From contig NW_003314357.1 in NCBI RefSeq assembly GCF_000143415.4, positions 121,365 through 185,364 on the forward strand: a stretch of DNA of 64,000 nt, in the 5' to 3' direction. Both the position numbers and the translations under genes were made by a program. A model generated the notes under the pieces. That model made no database searches and was not told where the DNA came from. It saw only the letters and a program-made list of their open reading frames with translations. Of the stretch, positions 46,612 through 56,603 are shown piece after piece (within the stretch, counting starts at the first letter, position 1; the number at the start of each line of letters is the position of its first letter). The stretch is from Selaginella moellendorffii (Eukaryota; Streptophyta; Lycopodiopsida; Selaginellales; Selaginellaceae).

Positions 46612-46707
46612 TCATCTTGCGCATTCTCCAAGAACCCTAAACTCCTCTACTTGGAAGAATTTCTTGATAGAACTATCAACTTTAGAACAAAAGGAAGAAC
46701 CAAATCT
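46612..46707. promoter_or_regulatory. 96-bp intergenic with telo-box upstream of the PPR gene
   Basis: Between the stop of the oxygenase-like gene and the PPR start, both on the minus strand. AACCCTAAA at about 46633-46641 is a telo-box. The PPR promoter must overlap the 3' end of the upstream gene. Confidence 0.45.
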
Positions 46708-49695
46708 TCAAAGCAATTGCTGGAGCGCTTGGAGCTCCTCCATCTCGATCGATCTCGCAGCACTATCGCCCTTCCATTCCTCCACCACAATCTCGTAAAC
46801 TCGCCGCTGCTGCCGAGGATTCCCAATCACCCGGCGAGCATCGAATTCGCCACAGAGCTTGAGCTTCTTGGACGCCGGCTCCAACTTGTCCACCACGTCG
46901 CCCAAGATCGGCTCCTTGGACACATACTCCATCCTCGCCTCCACAAGCTTCCTCATCGCCCTCTTCACGCCATCGCCAAGCTTCATGGCCTCGTCCACCA
47001 GCCCCTCCTCTCTCGCCAGCATCCTCCTCAAGAGATTCGCCCTCTTGCTCACGCACTCCACCATCGCTCCAAGCAGCTCCTCCTCCTCCAGCCACAGCAA
47101 GAGCTCGAAAACCTTCTTCTGGTCCTTCCAAGTCTTGAAAAAATCCTGGTAGCTACAGAATCGATCCTTCTTTGTGCCGCTGGAGGTGCCACCGTGGTAT
47201 TCAGTCCAGGCACTCATCTCCGCTAGATCAGCCACGCTCACCAGCTGATCCGCGCAAAACTTGACCAGCACCTTCTTGGCCGCCTCGTTGTTCTTCAAGC
47301 CAACCAAGCCCGCAGCCTTTTGCATGGTAATGATCGCAACACAACACTCGCTCTCCCCCAAGAGGAACCGTGACGTGTCCAGTATGAGCTCGGGCTTGTT
47401 TAGCAGCAGCATAACCACGATCCAGTGCTCTTGTAGATTGGTCCTTCCCGGACCACTTTTTTCCGTGAACTTCCGTGCAGCACAGTCGCAAGGAAAGGGC
47501 CTGGCAGCGAAACCCAGCGCTTCATTGTGATGTCCCAGCGATTCTAGCTCCAGCATAAACTCCACCATGTCGCGCACGTACGCCTCACACAGCTCTCCCG
47601 AGCTCTTGCCTTTCAAACTGGACCCGGAACTATCACGACTATAGCCATAGCCATAGAAACGGTGTGGCTTCTTCTCTTCCTCTTTCTCTGCCACCTTTCC
47701 ATCCTCCGCCATCTTCTTCCTTTCATCCCAGGCTCTCTCCACTTCGGCGCTGCGGCTCGAGAAAGAATGCATCACTTTGGCCAGCGTTCTGCCGTCCAGC
47801 CTCTGGAGAGTTAGCTTGCCGAGAATCTGCGAGGCCTCCTGCTGGAGCCCAGCTTCGAGGCAAAACTCGACCAAGAGCGTGATCCCATCATCTTCTCTTT
47901 TCGTGAAGCCGCCCTGGAACTCGGCCGGGAGCTCGGTGGAGTTTGCGATGAGCTTGGCACACAGTAGCTTTGCAGCTCCAATGGCCCCGTCCTGATACCC
48001 GACCTGGTCCCGCAGCGGCGAAGGAAAGCCTCCCAGCTTCATCACAGCGGCATGCCACGCAGGAGCTTCACCACCTTCGTATTGCCTTAGAAAGGATACT
48101 TGTTTCTTAGGTGGAGTCTTCTCCACGCACTTTATGACTCCAGCAACGACCTCCTTGCAAACCTCCCAGCCGTAAGCTTGCACGGCATTGGCGAATTCCC
48201 TGGTTTCTATCAGCTCCACACCCCAGCTCCTCATGATCGACAGCGCCTCGTCGCTAAGCCCAGACTTGATGCAAACTTCGAGCAGCATTGCCGGACCATG
48301 GAGGAGCTCTTCTCGCTCGTTGTAATAGCTCCTTTCGAGAAGCGGAGCCAGCGAATCAAACCGGTGTGTCAAAGACGTGACCATCTCCTGCAAGTATGCC
48401 CTCGACAGTGATTCAGGAGCTGCAAAGTCACCGCCATTTTCTCTCATCCAGTCCAGCACCCAAGGTATGTCCTTTACCGACGAGCAGATCGTTCTCATCA
48501 GGCTGCCCTTGGGCCAAACCACGAGCACTGCTACGTGATAGAAGTACTGATCAGTTCCACCTTCGTTGCCAGCCATCATCCCGGTTCCTTGGAACTCGTC
48601 CTCGAGGAAATCAAACAAGTCAGCGTCGTCATCGTCGCCATAATTGGTAGCTGTCCTGAGAACTTCTTGCTTGATGTCTATGTTCCACTTCATAAACTTT
48701 GCTGGCTGGTCGTCCGCTCTGATCCAATTGTCAATCACGTACTCGACCTCGGAACCGTCTGTCACGGTCTTGTGCTTGGTGAGCATGCAGAGATGGAGCT
48801 CCAGAAACTCGCAAGCTCTCACGAGAGCGGGGCCGCCACGCGGTCGTGACCCTTGAGCCCCGCAAAAGAGAGGCTTGTCTTCGAGTATTTGTGAGCCAAA
48901 GGAATCGCCAGGAGCTTACGACCCTTCCTGTCACTTTTGCCGACGGCGTCTCGATCTGCTTGACCATCACCAGTAGCAGCCCATTGCTGGAAGAGAGCTC
49001 TCACTTGGGGAAGAGCCGAGACGAACGACGGGAGTTTGATTTCTCGGACGGGAGCTCCAGCCACTACTTCTCGACGATCTTCTTTTGCGACTGCGAGCAC
49101 CAGCTCAAGGAGGTGACGAGCGGGTCGAGGTTGTGCCTGGTTTTTAGCCTGGTGAGAAACAACGTGGAGTTTATACCTCGCAGCACTGCCGTCCCTGAGC
49201 CCCGCCGCTGTGTCCCGTGGTCGTCGGAAGTTGCAAGATCATCGTCGCAAACATGCCATCTTCCTTCTCCATGTCCCTGTGGAACTTGAAGTGGCCGCCA
49301 GCCTCGTAGAGCAGCAGCTTGTAGAGCTTGACGTCGAGCTCCAGAGCAGTCGAATCCAACCCCATGACGGAGAGTCCATGCGCAGCCAAGTCGTGAGCCA
49401 CGGACGACAAGAAGTTTGGAACCTCGGGGCAAGAGACCCTCTCGGGATTGATCTGCGCGCTAACCCAGATCCCACAAAGGGTGTTGATTGATTAAGACAG
49501 CAGGGCCAAGCTCGCCTCACATCCGTGTCGACGAGAGTTCTCTCCCCAAGGCCGTATGGAGCTTGCTGGCACACGGACTTGATCTTGTCGAGACCCAGGG
49601 GCGAGAGTGGAAGATCCACCTTCCACCAGGAGCGACACTGGCATCCGAAACTTTGCTACATCGATCTCACCTCTGTTGAGCTGCGCCATCGCCAT
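46708..49695 (-). pseudogene. 2-oxoglutarate/Fe(II) oxygenase-like gene, rearranged
   Basis: The family has an N-terminal prolyl-hydroxylase-like 2OG domain and a long helical C-terminus. On the minus strand, VDLPLSPLGLDKIKSVCQQA, PYGLGERTLVDTDVRRAW (about 49610-49500) and INPERVSCPE lead into YKLLLYEAGGHFKFHRDMEK (about 49330-49270), which holds the HxD iron ligands, and GMFATMILQLPTTTGHSGG. The next expected block, with the distal His and the 2OG-binding Arg (CDCEHQLKEVTSGSRLCLVF), is on the plus strand at about 49010-49175, so a small segment is inverted. The minus frame then resumes (VRALFQQWAATGDG.., AHKYSKTSLSFAGLKGHDRV), shifts by one base near 48833, and runs open for 704 codons to 46708. 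The intron after DVRRAW lacks a GT donor (TGG|CCCTGC). As read it cannot give an active oxygenase; assembly error is an alternative. Confidence 0.75.
49010..49175 (+). other. Inverted exon segment of the oxygenase gene
   Basis: The plus strand reads SRDERREFDFSDGSSSHYF, then CDCEHQLKEVTSGSRLCLVF and SLV in one frame, exactly the block missing between the HSGG and VRALFQQW parts of the minus-strand gene. Breakpoints lie near 49000 and 49200; no long flanking repeat was seen. Confidence 0.7.
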
Positions 49696-51930
49696 TCTCT
49701 TCTCTTGGACCTAGACATGTTATAAGGATGGAAATCTTGAATCGTAAGTTCCAAAGCTTTAGGGTTTATCAGGTAAATGCGGGTGCTCTTAAAATTTAGG
49801 GCTGCCGCATTGAAACCCAAACCTTATACCCCTTCACTTGCCTTAGAAAGAATACTTGTTTCTTAGGTGGACCTGGTAGAAGTGGTGACAAACAGGTTAT
49901 TGCCGCGGGCTATGTTCCTGTGGCCTCATGCTCCTGCGGCCTCGTGTGTGGCATTCATGGAGGTGACATAAACGACTACGTGCCAGATTGGCCACGCGTG
50001 CATGTGGCCGTCTGCAATCCTCGCACGGCTACCCACTGACCTTAACAACACTCCTGATTCAGCGCACACCTATGGTCAGATCAAGTTGGAAATGAGCGGC
50101 AACCATATCAGTTCAGCCTTCACCTGCTTTGCACACAATCAAGTGATACATACACCGTTTATACTTGGCGCTCGAGCGGCCACACCACCTCTAGTATACT
50201 CAGTCAGTCAGACTGGCCTCTTCAACTTAGCAATCTGCTAGTGATGCACACACTAACATGCTTGACTCTGGAGAGGCCCGAAGCTCTCAATCTCAAACAT
50301 CATAATTGGCTGGAACTTCCAATAAGTGTGCACTGCCTCAAGCTTGCATCTACATCCCATAGAACCTTGTCACAAGGGCTGCTGGGTAAGCTCACGATCA
50401 TGGGGCCACATTGCAATACATCTAAGTCAGTTCCCTTCAAGCAAGTAAAAAATTGTTATATAAGTATACTGTGACGTCACCCTAAGACTGTTAAATGTAA
50501 GCTTGCCCACTAATCAAGTGGTGGCTTCTTGTTTGGCTATTGTGGGGTAGAAAAATGACATGGCAAATAAGCTTCAAGGAAAACTCAATGCCACTTCCAC
50601 TAGCAAAAGTGTTAAATGAAAAAAGTGTGTGATGGAAGCATTATCTCTGGCTGCCATGGAAAAGGTTACAATTGAAGTACCTGTTAGAGGGTCAAGATAT
50701 AGTAGGACATACTGCATAGGTTTCTCAAGCATCCTTCCATGGATGATGTTTTCAAGAAGTCAGTGATGGTTAGTGTTGTGGCTGATAAGGCCCTTGAGAA
50801 CCTTATCTTTAGGCCAAAGCGTCCACCATATGGCGAAAAGAGCAGCATTAGATTCAGTCTTCAAATAGAGAAAGCTGTAGACAGATCATAGTTGGCGGGA
50901 GAAAAGAGAAGCCATCCAAGAATCAGATATCTCTTTGATTTATTTGTTTCCCTATGTCATGTGCTCATTAGGACAAATCAGGGCATCACTCAAAACTTTC
51001 CTTGAGAAGCCAGATATATTTTTCCAATTCATAAGTCCCTGGATGAGGTTTGTGGTTTTAGGAAAGTTGTGACTCTTGCTTCTCAATGTCTTAAGCCAAT
51101 CTTTTGTTTCTCAATGCTATGCAATATGACAGGGAGACAATTGAAAACATAATTGGTTTTTGTGACTTGTCAGATTGAGCTGTAGAAGGCCTTTGGCAAG
51201 GAGAACTATGAGTGTACATGTGTGTATCTTATAATGGTGCAGGATGCATGGGAGTGTGCATGACATTGTGGACTTTTTCCTTTGTCCACAGCATGATGGG
51301 AGCATTATTGCTAAGATAAATTCATCCACTAAAAGATCTTCTTGTTGAATAGGATGTCATCAATTGAAAAAATAATTTGAAATGAGTAATATGCAAAAAG
51401 AATATGCAAACTTTCACTAATGGGTGCCTAATCTACTGATGGTAGCTGGTGTACAAAAAATGGGAATTGTAAATGGTATGTCTTTTTTGTTTTGGTTTGT
51501 TTGTCAGCTAACAATCATCTAGGAATTCAATGTGGGCGTTGTAATCTTGATGAGCATTAAATCATTGCAACCAAGTCCAGTGTACAAGGATCCTAGAAAG
51601 GTTGTCCTTTTCATCTGAGTCTGCAAGAGCTTGGCCACTTGACAGCATAAAGAATGCTTGACTTTTGACTGGAAAGGTCAGAAAGACTAAAGTTTAAAAG
51701 AATTTTGGCAAGTGCCAAGTGAAGAACATTAATGTATTTTATCTTGTCCTTCTTGGCTATGGAGAGAGATGCCTTGAACACCAAGTGTGCTTGGCACTCA
51801 AAGTTGTGCTTGGCCCACTTGTAGCTACCTCATAGTTTGGATACTCATCACATTGAGGGTGTGGGCATCCAAGCCTTCATTAGACAACTTGTTCCAGTGA
51901 ATGAAGTTCTTCTTTGTACTGCCATTAGGG
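49696..51930. other. Intergenic with retroelement remnants
   Basis: No gene recognised. A 34-bp block (49838-49871) copies 48082-48115 from inside the oxygenase-like gene with one mismatch. Around 50540-50640 there is a weak relic of the LARD internal region (compare 19415-19500). The rest (50660-51900) has no open frame above 80 codons. Confidence 0.5.
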
Positions 51931-52124
51931 TGTAAGCTTTTGAGTTTGGACTTCTTAAGAGGTCACCCAGCCCAATACTATTCAAAGTCAAGGACACTTA
52001 ACCCCAAGTATCCCAAGACCTTTAACTGATTGGAAAAAGGAGTGCACTTTTATTTATGGGCCCTTTCCCTCTATATTTGAACCCTATAAACCATCTCTCA
52101 AGTCGTTTTCTTTGGTTACTTACA
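51931..52124 (-). mobile_element. Cassandra-type TRIM, solo LTR
   Basis: A 194-bp LTR, plus-strand borders TGTAAGC...CTTACA, flanked by perfect TAGGG target duplications (51926-51930 and 52125-52129). The 5S-like segment is at 51948-52001 on the minus strand. No internal region is present, so it is a solo LTR left by LTR-LTR recombination. Confidence 0.88.
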
Positions 52125-52258
52125 TAGGGGTAGTGGTCCTCCTTTGGGTGCTTGAACTTCAAGTTTTTTTCCTGCTTGGACACATATTTGGACATTGCAA
52201 GATGTAATAACAAGAGATGTGGCAAGAAAAGAGATAGAAGAGCTCCTAGTATAGAAAA

Positions 52259-52369
52259 TGAAACGAACAGGAAAGCGAACCCTAGGCCAACCTCCCAACC
52301 TTAAGGCATTACAGCCTTAAATCCCACAGGCCATGGAATATTCTTAGAATATTCCTGTGGTTCATGTCA
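52259..52369 (-). repeat. 3' LTR of the gypsy element
   Basis: 111 bp, TGAAACGAACAGG...GGTTCATGTCA on the plus strand, about 93 percent like 56487-56598 by eye. It includes the small palindrome-rich block GAATATTCTTAGAATATTC. Confidence 0.88.
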
Positions 52370-52616
52370 TTCTCCCCTCCCTCATGACCCAGCCATATAC
52401 AGCAGCCTCGAGAAGCTAAATGAGCCTTATATGAAAGGAGTCCAAAGCAATACGGCCATGGAGAAAAGATGTGCAAACGACAACACCAACGTCGCGACAA
52501 ATGGCCACGAAAGAAAGAAAGCAATACGGCTTTCTCACATGACAATATGGTCATGGAAACAAGAGAATGAGAATAAAACAAACGGCTCAAATTATATAGC
52601 AATGCGGCTATAGAAC

Positions 52617-52952
52617 TCAATTCTCCCTTTCTTCAGGAATGTCATCCAAGTCATAACCAAAACTCGGAAACACTCTCTTCATGTTATCCTCAATTTCCCA
52701 TGTAGCTTCGTTCATGGAATAACCATTCCACTGAACTAACAACTCCCTAGTTGTCTTCCGGCTTGTTTTCACCAATCTTTGAGCAAGAATATTGGCCGGA
52801 CTAGCCTTTTTTGCATCAATCTCTAGGACTTGGATGATGGACTGATCCACAACATCACCAGAGTGCAAACATGCTTTAAGTTTGTTCATATGGAACGTTG
52901 GATGAATTTTTGAACTAACTGGTAAGTCCAAAGTGTATGCAAGATCCCCCAT
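52617..52952 (-). pseudogene. Integrase C-terminus with chromodomain
   Basis: The minus frame reads LDLPVSSKIHPTFHMNKLKA, the conserved GPY/F-to-chromodomain link of chromoviral integrases, then ELLVQWNGYSMNEATWE, a chromodomain core. The upstream continuation is on the far side of the Cassandra insertion at 53749. It ends with DLDDIPEEREN and a stop. Confidence 0.85.
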
Positions 52953-52980
52953 ACACTATAAAATTGTCCAAGGCCCACAA

Positions 52981-53743
52981 TGTAAGCAACCAAAGAGAGC
53001 GACTTGAGAGATGATTCATGGGGTTCAAATATAGAGGGAAAGGGCCCATGAATAAAAGTGCATCCCCTTTTTCAATCGATTAAAGGTCTTGGGATACTTG
53101 GGGTTAAGCATCCTTGGGTTTGAATAGTACTGGGTTGGGTGACTTCCCAGGAAGTCCAAATTCAGGAGCTTACATTTGGTATCGGAAAAGTCTCGGGCCT
53201 GACTCTGTTGGTTGGCTAGGGGAATCACACCACATATTGATTGACATCTGGTTGGTCCAGTTTGTTCCCGCTAGGCTCAACCCAAGGAGTAGGGTGTCAT
53301 AAGGCTCTCGGGAGAGTTGCAGCTCTCAGCTTCCATTCACAAGGGCATGAACTTGCAGGGAAGCGTGGTGGATTGTAAGCAACCAAAGAGAATAACTTGA
53401 GAGATATTGATTGATATCTGGCTGGTCCAGTTTGCTCCTGCTGGGCTCAACCCGAGGGGTAAGGTGTCAAGAGAACAGGGCTCTCAGGAGAGCTACGGCT
53501 CTTAGCTTCCATTTATGAGGGCGTGAATTTGCAGGGAAGCGTGGTGGATTGTAAGCAACCAAAGAGAACGACTTGAGAGATGATCCATGGGGTTTAAATA
53601 TAAAGGGAAAGGGCCCATGAACGAAAGTGCACCCCATTTTTCAATTGATTAAGGGTCTTGGGATATTTGGGGTTAAGCGCCCTTGGGTTTGAATAGTACT
53701 AGGTTAGGTGACCTCTCGGGAAGTCGAAATTCAGAAGCTTACA
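52981..53743 (+). mobile_element. Cassandra-type TRIM, LTR - internal - partial LTR - internal - LTR
   Basis: LTRs at 52981-53174 and 53550-53743, each 194 bp, with a 35-bp LTR remnant at 53374-53408 between two internal segments. CACAA target duplications are perfect (52976-52980, 53744-53748). TTTGGTATCGG follows the first LTR as primer-binding site. The 5S-like segments are at 53104-53157 and 53673-53726 on the plus strand. It has no coding capacity. Confidence 0.9.
53104..53157 (+). promoter_or_regulatory. 5S rRNA-like segment (box A to box C) in the Cassandra LTR
   Basis: A gap-free 54-bp stretch begins TTAAGCATCCTTGGG and ends GGTGACTTCCCAGGAAGTCC, resembling the promoter half of plant 5S rRNA, TTAAGCG..TTGGG..TAGTACTAGG, then a GGGTGACCTCC..GGAAGTCC box C. 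The same segment is at 53673-53726 (+), 51948-52001, 55269-55322 and 56240-56293 (-). Compared with a plant 5S sequence recalled from memory, the 55269 copy agrees at about 45 of 54 positions. Confidence 0.85.
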
Positions 53744-53748
53744 CACAA

Positions 53749-54423
53749 TATCGTGGAAACAACTTAGCATTGCCACCTCCTTTCAGAGACCGTTGTGCAT
53801 CCAATAGCTTAAGGAAAACCTTGTCACCAACTTTGTACTCTTGATGATGACGATGCTCATCAGCCAATCTTTTGTCTTGCTTTTGAGCTTGCCTCATGTT
53901 CAATTTTGCCAACTCAAGCTTGTCTTGCATATCCTCCAAGAAATCACAAGCATAAGGAACCCAAACCAAAGCCAAATTCAAACTCACAGGAGACCTAGGC
54001 TCATAGCCATATATCGCCATAAATGGAGACGTGCCAATAGTCGATTGATGAGTACTATTGTGAGCAAATTGAAGCAAAGGCAAGTACTCCCATACTCCCT
54101 GTCCAGTTGGACAGTGGTACATGGAAGTCCGATCCATATAGAGAATGTCGCCATTCTCGAGTAGGTCAATTTTGCTGTGTGGCATCAAACTTGTGGCTCA
54201 TGAATGCGAGAGAATGCTTAACGTGAAGCAATATGGCCCCAAAAGCACTATCACTCACATCATGGCCTATAATTTCCACCACAGTCACCTTATCATTCAT
54301 TGACCCCTTCAGAACAATCCTTGCTCTGATGTCCAGCTCTATGGCAATGAAAACAATTGCCCTCTGCCTTGTCCTTCTCTCGTTGGTCCAAACAAAGTTT
54401 CTTAGCCTCACTGCCATCTTCAT
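53749..54423 (-). pseudogene. Gypsy RNase H and integrase fragments
   Basis: 54166-54290 has a piece of the RT/RNase H junction (DVSDSAFGAIL, LAFMSHKFDATQQN). 53749-54165 has the integrase core end (LPLLQFAHNSTHQSTIGTSP, FMAIYGYEPRSPVSL) and the following linker to KVFLKLLDAQRSLKG. The two are joined by deletion, and both lost the catalytic cores. Confidence 0.85.
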
Positions 54424-56456
54424 GCTTCAAGCCACAATGGAATAACAATTGTTTCTTCCCCGACTATGAAGCATTGGCGAGCTGGTCATCATGTTGATTA
54501 CTCCATAGACCATCTCGTTGACTAGAGTTGACCAAGTTGACTGATGGTTTGGGCGAAAAGATCTGAACCTTAGTGATAGCATCAGTCAATGTTGCTGGAA
54601 AAATCTTTCTTGACCTTCTACTACACATCCACAAAGCTTAATCCTTTGATGAAATATTGCGCCTTTAACAGCTCATTATAGGTGTCCGTGAGACTAAGGC
54701 AAAGATCACGGAACTTGTGGGCATACGCATCCAAAGACAAAGTCTCTTGCCGAATCTCTAACAGCTGGTTCACAAGATCAACCTCTTCAAACTTCTTGAC
54801 AAACAATGCATGGAAAACCTTTATCAAATCAGTCCAAGAAGTTGGCTTTGGATTAACTTTGATGCAATTCTTCCACCACGAAGAAGCATGGCCCATAAGC
54901 TTCGTCACAAAGAAATCTATCTTCACCTTATCCTCACAAGGATTATAAAACCAACAACTTTCCCACAATTCCAACCAAGAATCAACCTCTTGATTATCAC
55001 AAACATCTGGTGATGATTTCCATTCCATGATACCATAATCCTTGGCATGTTTGACGTACCAATGGTAATCACAAACATGAGATCGATTCAACCCTTGAGC
55101 CATGCGAAACAAAAAATCCTTAATGAGATTGACAAAATCCTTAACCTCTTTTATGTCGCTCTAAACCTCAGAAATCTGGCGTCCTTGCCACATAATGACA
55201 TCATCAAGAGTCTCTTCAGCATCGTCATGGCTATCATCACTAACACCATATTGTAAGCTCCTGACTTTGGACTTCCTAGGATGTCACCCAGCCTAGTACT
55301 ATTCAAACCTAAGGACGCTTAACCCCAAGTATCCCAAGACCCTTAACAGATTGGAAAAAGGGGTGCACTCTTATTCATGGGCCCTTTCCCTTTATATTTG
55401 AACCTCATGGACCATCTCTCAAGTCGTTCTCTTTAGTTGCTTACAATCCACCACGCTTCCCTGCAAGTTCACGCACTCGTGAACAGAAGCTGAGAGCCGC
55501 AGCTCTCCCGAGAGCCCTGCTCTCTTGACACCCTACCCCTCGGGTCGAGCCCAGCGGGAGCAAACTGGACCAGCCAGATGTCAATCAACATGTGGTATGA
55601 TTCCCTTAGCTAACTAACAGAGTCGAACCTGAGACCCCTCTGATACCAAATGTAAGCTCATGAATTTGGACTTTCCGGGAGGTCACCCAACCCACCTAAG
55701 GACACTTAACCCCAAGTATCCCAAGACCTTTAACCGATTGGAAAAGGTGGTGCACTCTTATTCATGGGCTCTTTCCCTCTATATTTGAACCCTATGGACT
55801 GTCTCTCAAGTCGTTCTCTTTAGTTGCTTACAATCCACCATGCTTCCCTGCAAGTTCACACCCTCGTGTAAGCTCCTGAATTTGGACTTCTCGGGAGGTT
55901 ACCCAACCCACCCAAGGACACTTAACCCCAAGTATCCCAAGACCTTTAACCGATTGGAAAAGGGGGTGCACTTTTATTCATGGGCCCTTTCCTTCTATAT
56001 TTGAACCCCATGTACTGTCTCTCAAGTCGTTCTCTTTGGTTGCTTACAATCCACCATGCTTCCCTACAAGTTCACGCCCTCGTGAATGGAAGCTAAGAGC
56101 CGCAACTCTCCTTGGGTCGAGCTTAGCGGGAGCAAACTGGACCAGCCAGATGTCAATCAACATGTGGTGTGATTCCCTTAGCCAACTAACAGAGTCAGAC
56201 CTGAGACCCCTCTAATACCAAATGTAAGCTCCTGAATTTGGACTTCCTGGGAGGTCACCCAACCCAGTACTATACAAACCCAAGAACGCTTAACCCCAAG
56301 TATCCTAAGACCTTTAATCGATTGAAAAAGGGGGTGCACTTTTATTCATGGGCCCTTTCCCTCCATATTTGAACCCCATGAATCATCTCTCAAGTTGTTT
56401 TCTTTAGTTGCTTACACATACTCCTCATTAGGATTAATGTCTTGCTCACTCGCCAT
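54312..56456 (-). pseudogene. Gypsy gag, split by a Cassandra insertion
   Basis: The ATG at 56454-56456 starts MASEQDINPNEEY. The frame is interrupted after 13 codons by the TRIM at 55252-56416 and resumes in phase at 55246 (GVSDDSHDDAEETLDD). One stop follows near 55165. The gag core is FFVTKLMGHASSWWKNCIK and LVNQLLEIRQETLSLDAYAH (about 54950-54730), and a CCHC knuckle CFHCHRAGHQSKDC lies at about 54312-54358. The knuckle is typical of retrotransposon nucleocapsid. Confidence 0.85.
55252..56416 (-). mobile_element. Cassandra-type TRIM array with four LTRs
   Basis: LTRs at 55252-55445 (194 bp), 55653-55832 (180), 55867-56048 (182) and 56223-56416 (194). Internal segments are 55446-55652, a 34-bp remnant at 55833-55866, and 56049-56222. 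The primer-binding site (CTCTGATACCAAA on the plus strand) abuts the second and fourth LTRs. Flanks CATAT (55247-55251) and CATAC (56417-56421) are a near-perfect target duplication, so the array probably inserted once and grew by unequal recombination. Confidence 0.88.
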
Positions 56457-56486
56457 CCCCAAAAGAATGTGTTACTCCAATACCAA

Positions 56487-56598
56487 TGAAACGAACAGGA
56501 GAGTGAACCCTAGGCCAACCTCCCAACCCTTAAGGCATTACGGCCTTAAATCCCACAGGCCATGGAATATTCTTGGAATATTCCCATGGTTCATGTCA
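56487..56598 (-). repeat. 5' LTR of the gypsy element
   Basis: 112 bp, TGAAACGAACAGGAGAG...GGTTCATGTCA on the plus strand; paired with 52259-52369 and followed outside by the GAAAA target duplication. Confidence 0.88.
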
Positions 56599-56603
56599 GA
56601 AAA

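Larger units (their letters stand above)
52259..56598 (-). mobile_element. Ty3/gypsy element with 111-bp LTRs, internally deleted, host of two TRIMs
   Basis: Minus-strand element: 5' LTR 56487-56598, primer-binding region just below it (TTGGTATTGGAG on the element strand), gag, traces of pol, then 3' LTR 52259-52369 preceded by a GAGGGAGGGGAGAA polypurine tract. Perfect GAAAA target duplications flank it (52254-52258 and 56599-56603). Protease, almost all reverse transcriptase and much of integrase are gone. Cassandra elements interrupt gag and the integrase C-terminus. A chromodomain-like end (52617-52952) points to a chromovirus. Confidence 0.88.

Noticed and set aside
51931-56416. True 5S rRNA genes
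   Set aside because: Only the 3' half resembles 5S, it has diverged, and it lies inside LTRs with target duplications; a full 120-bp gene is not present.
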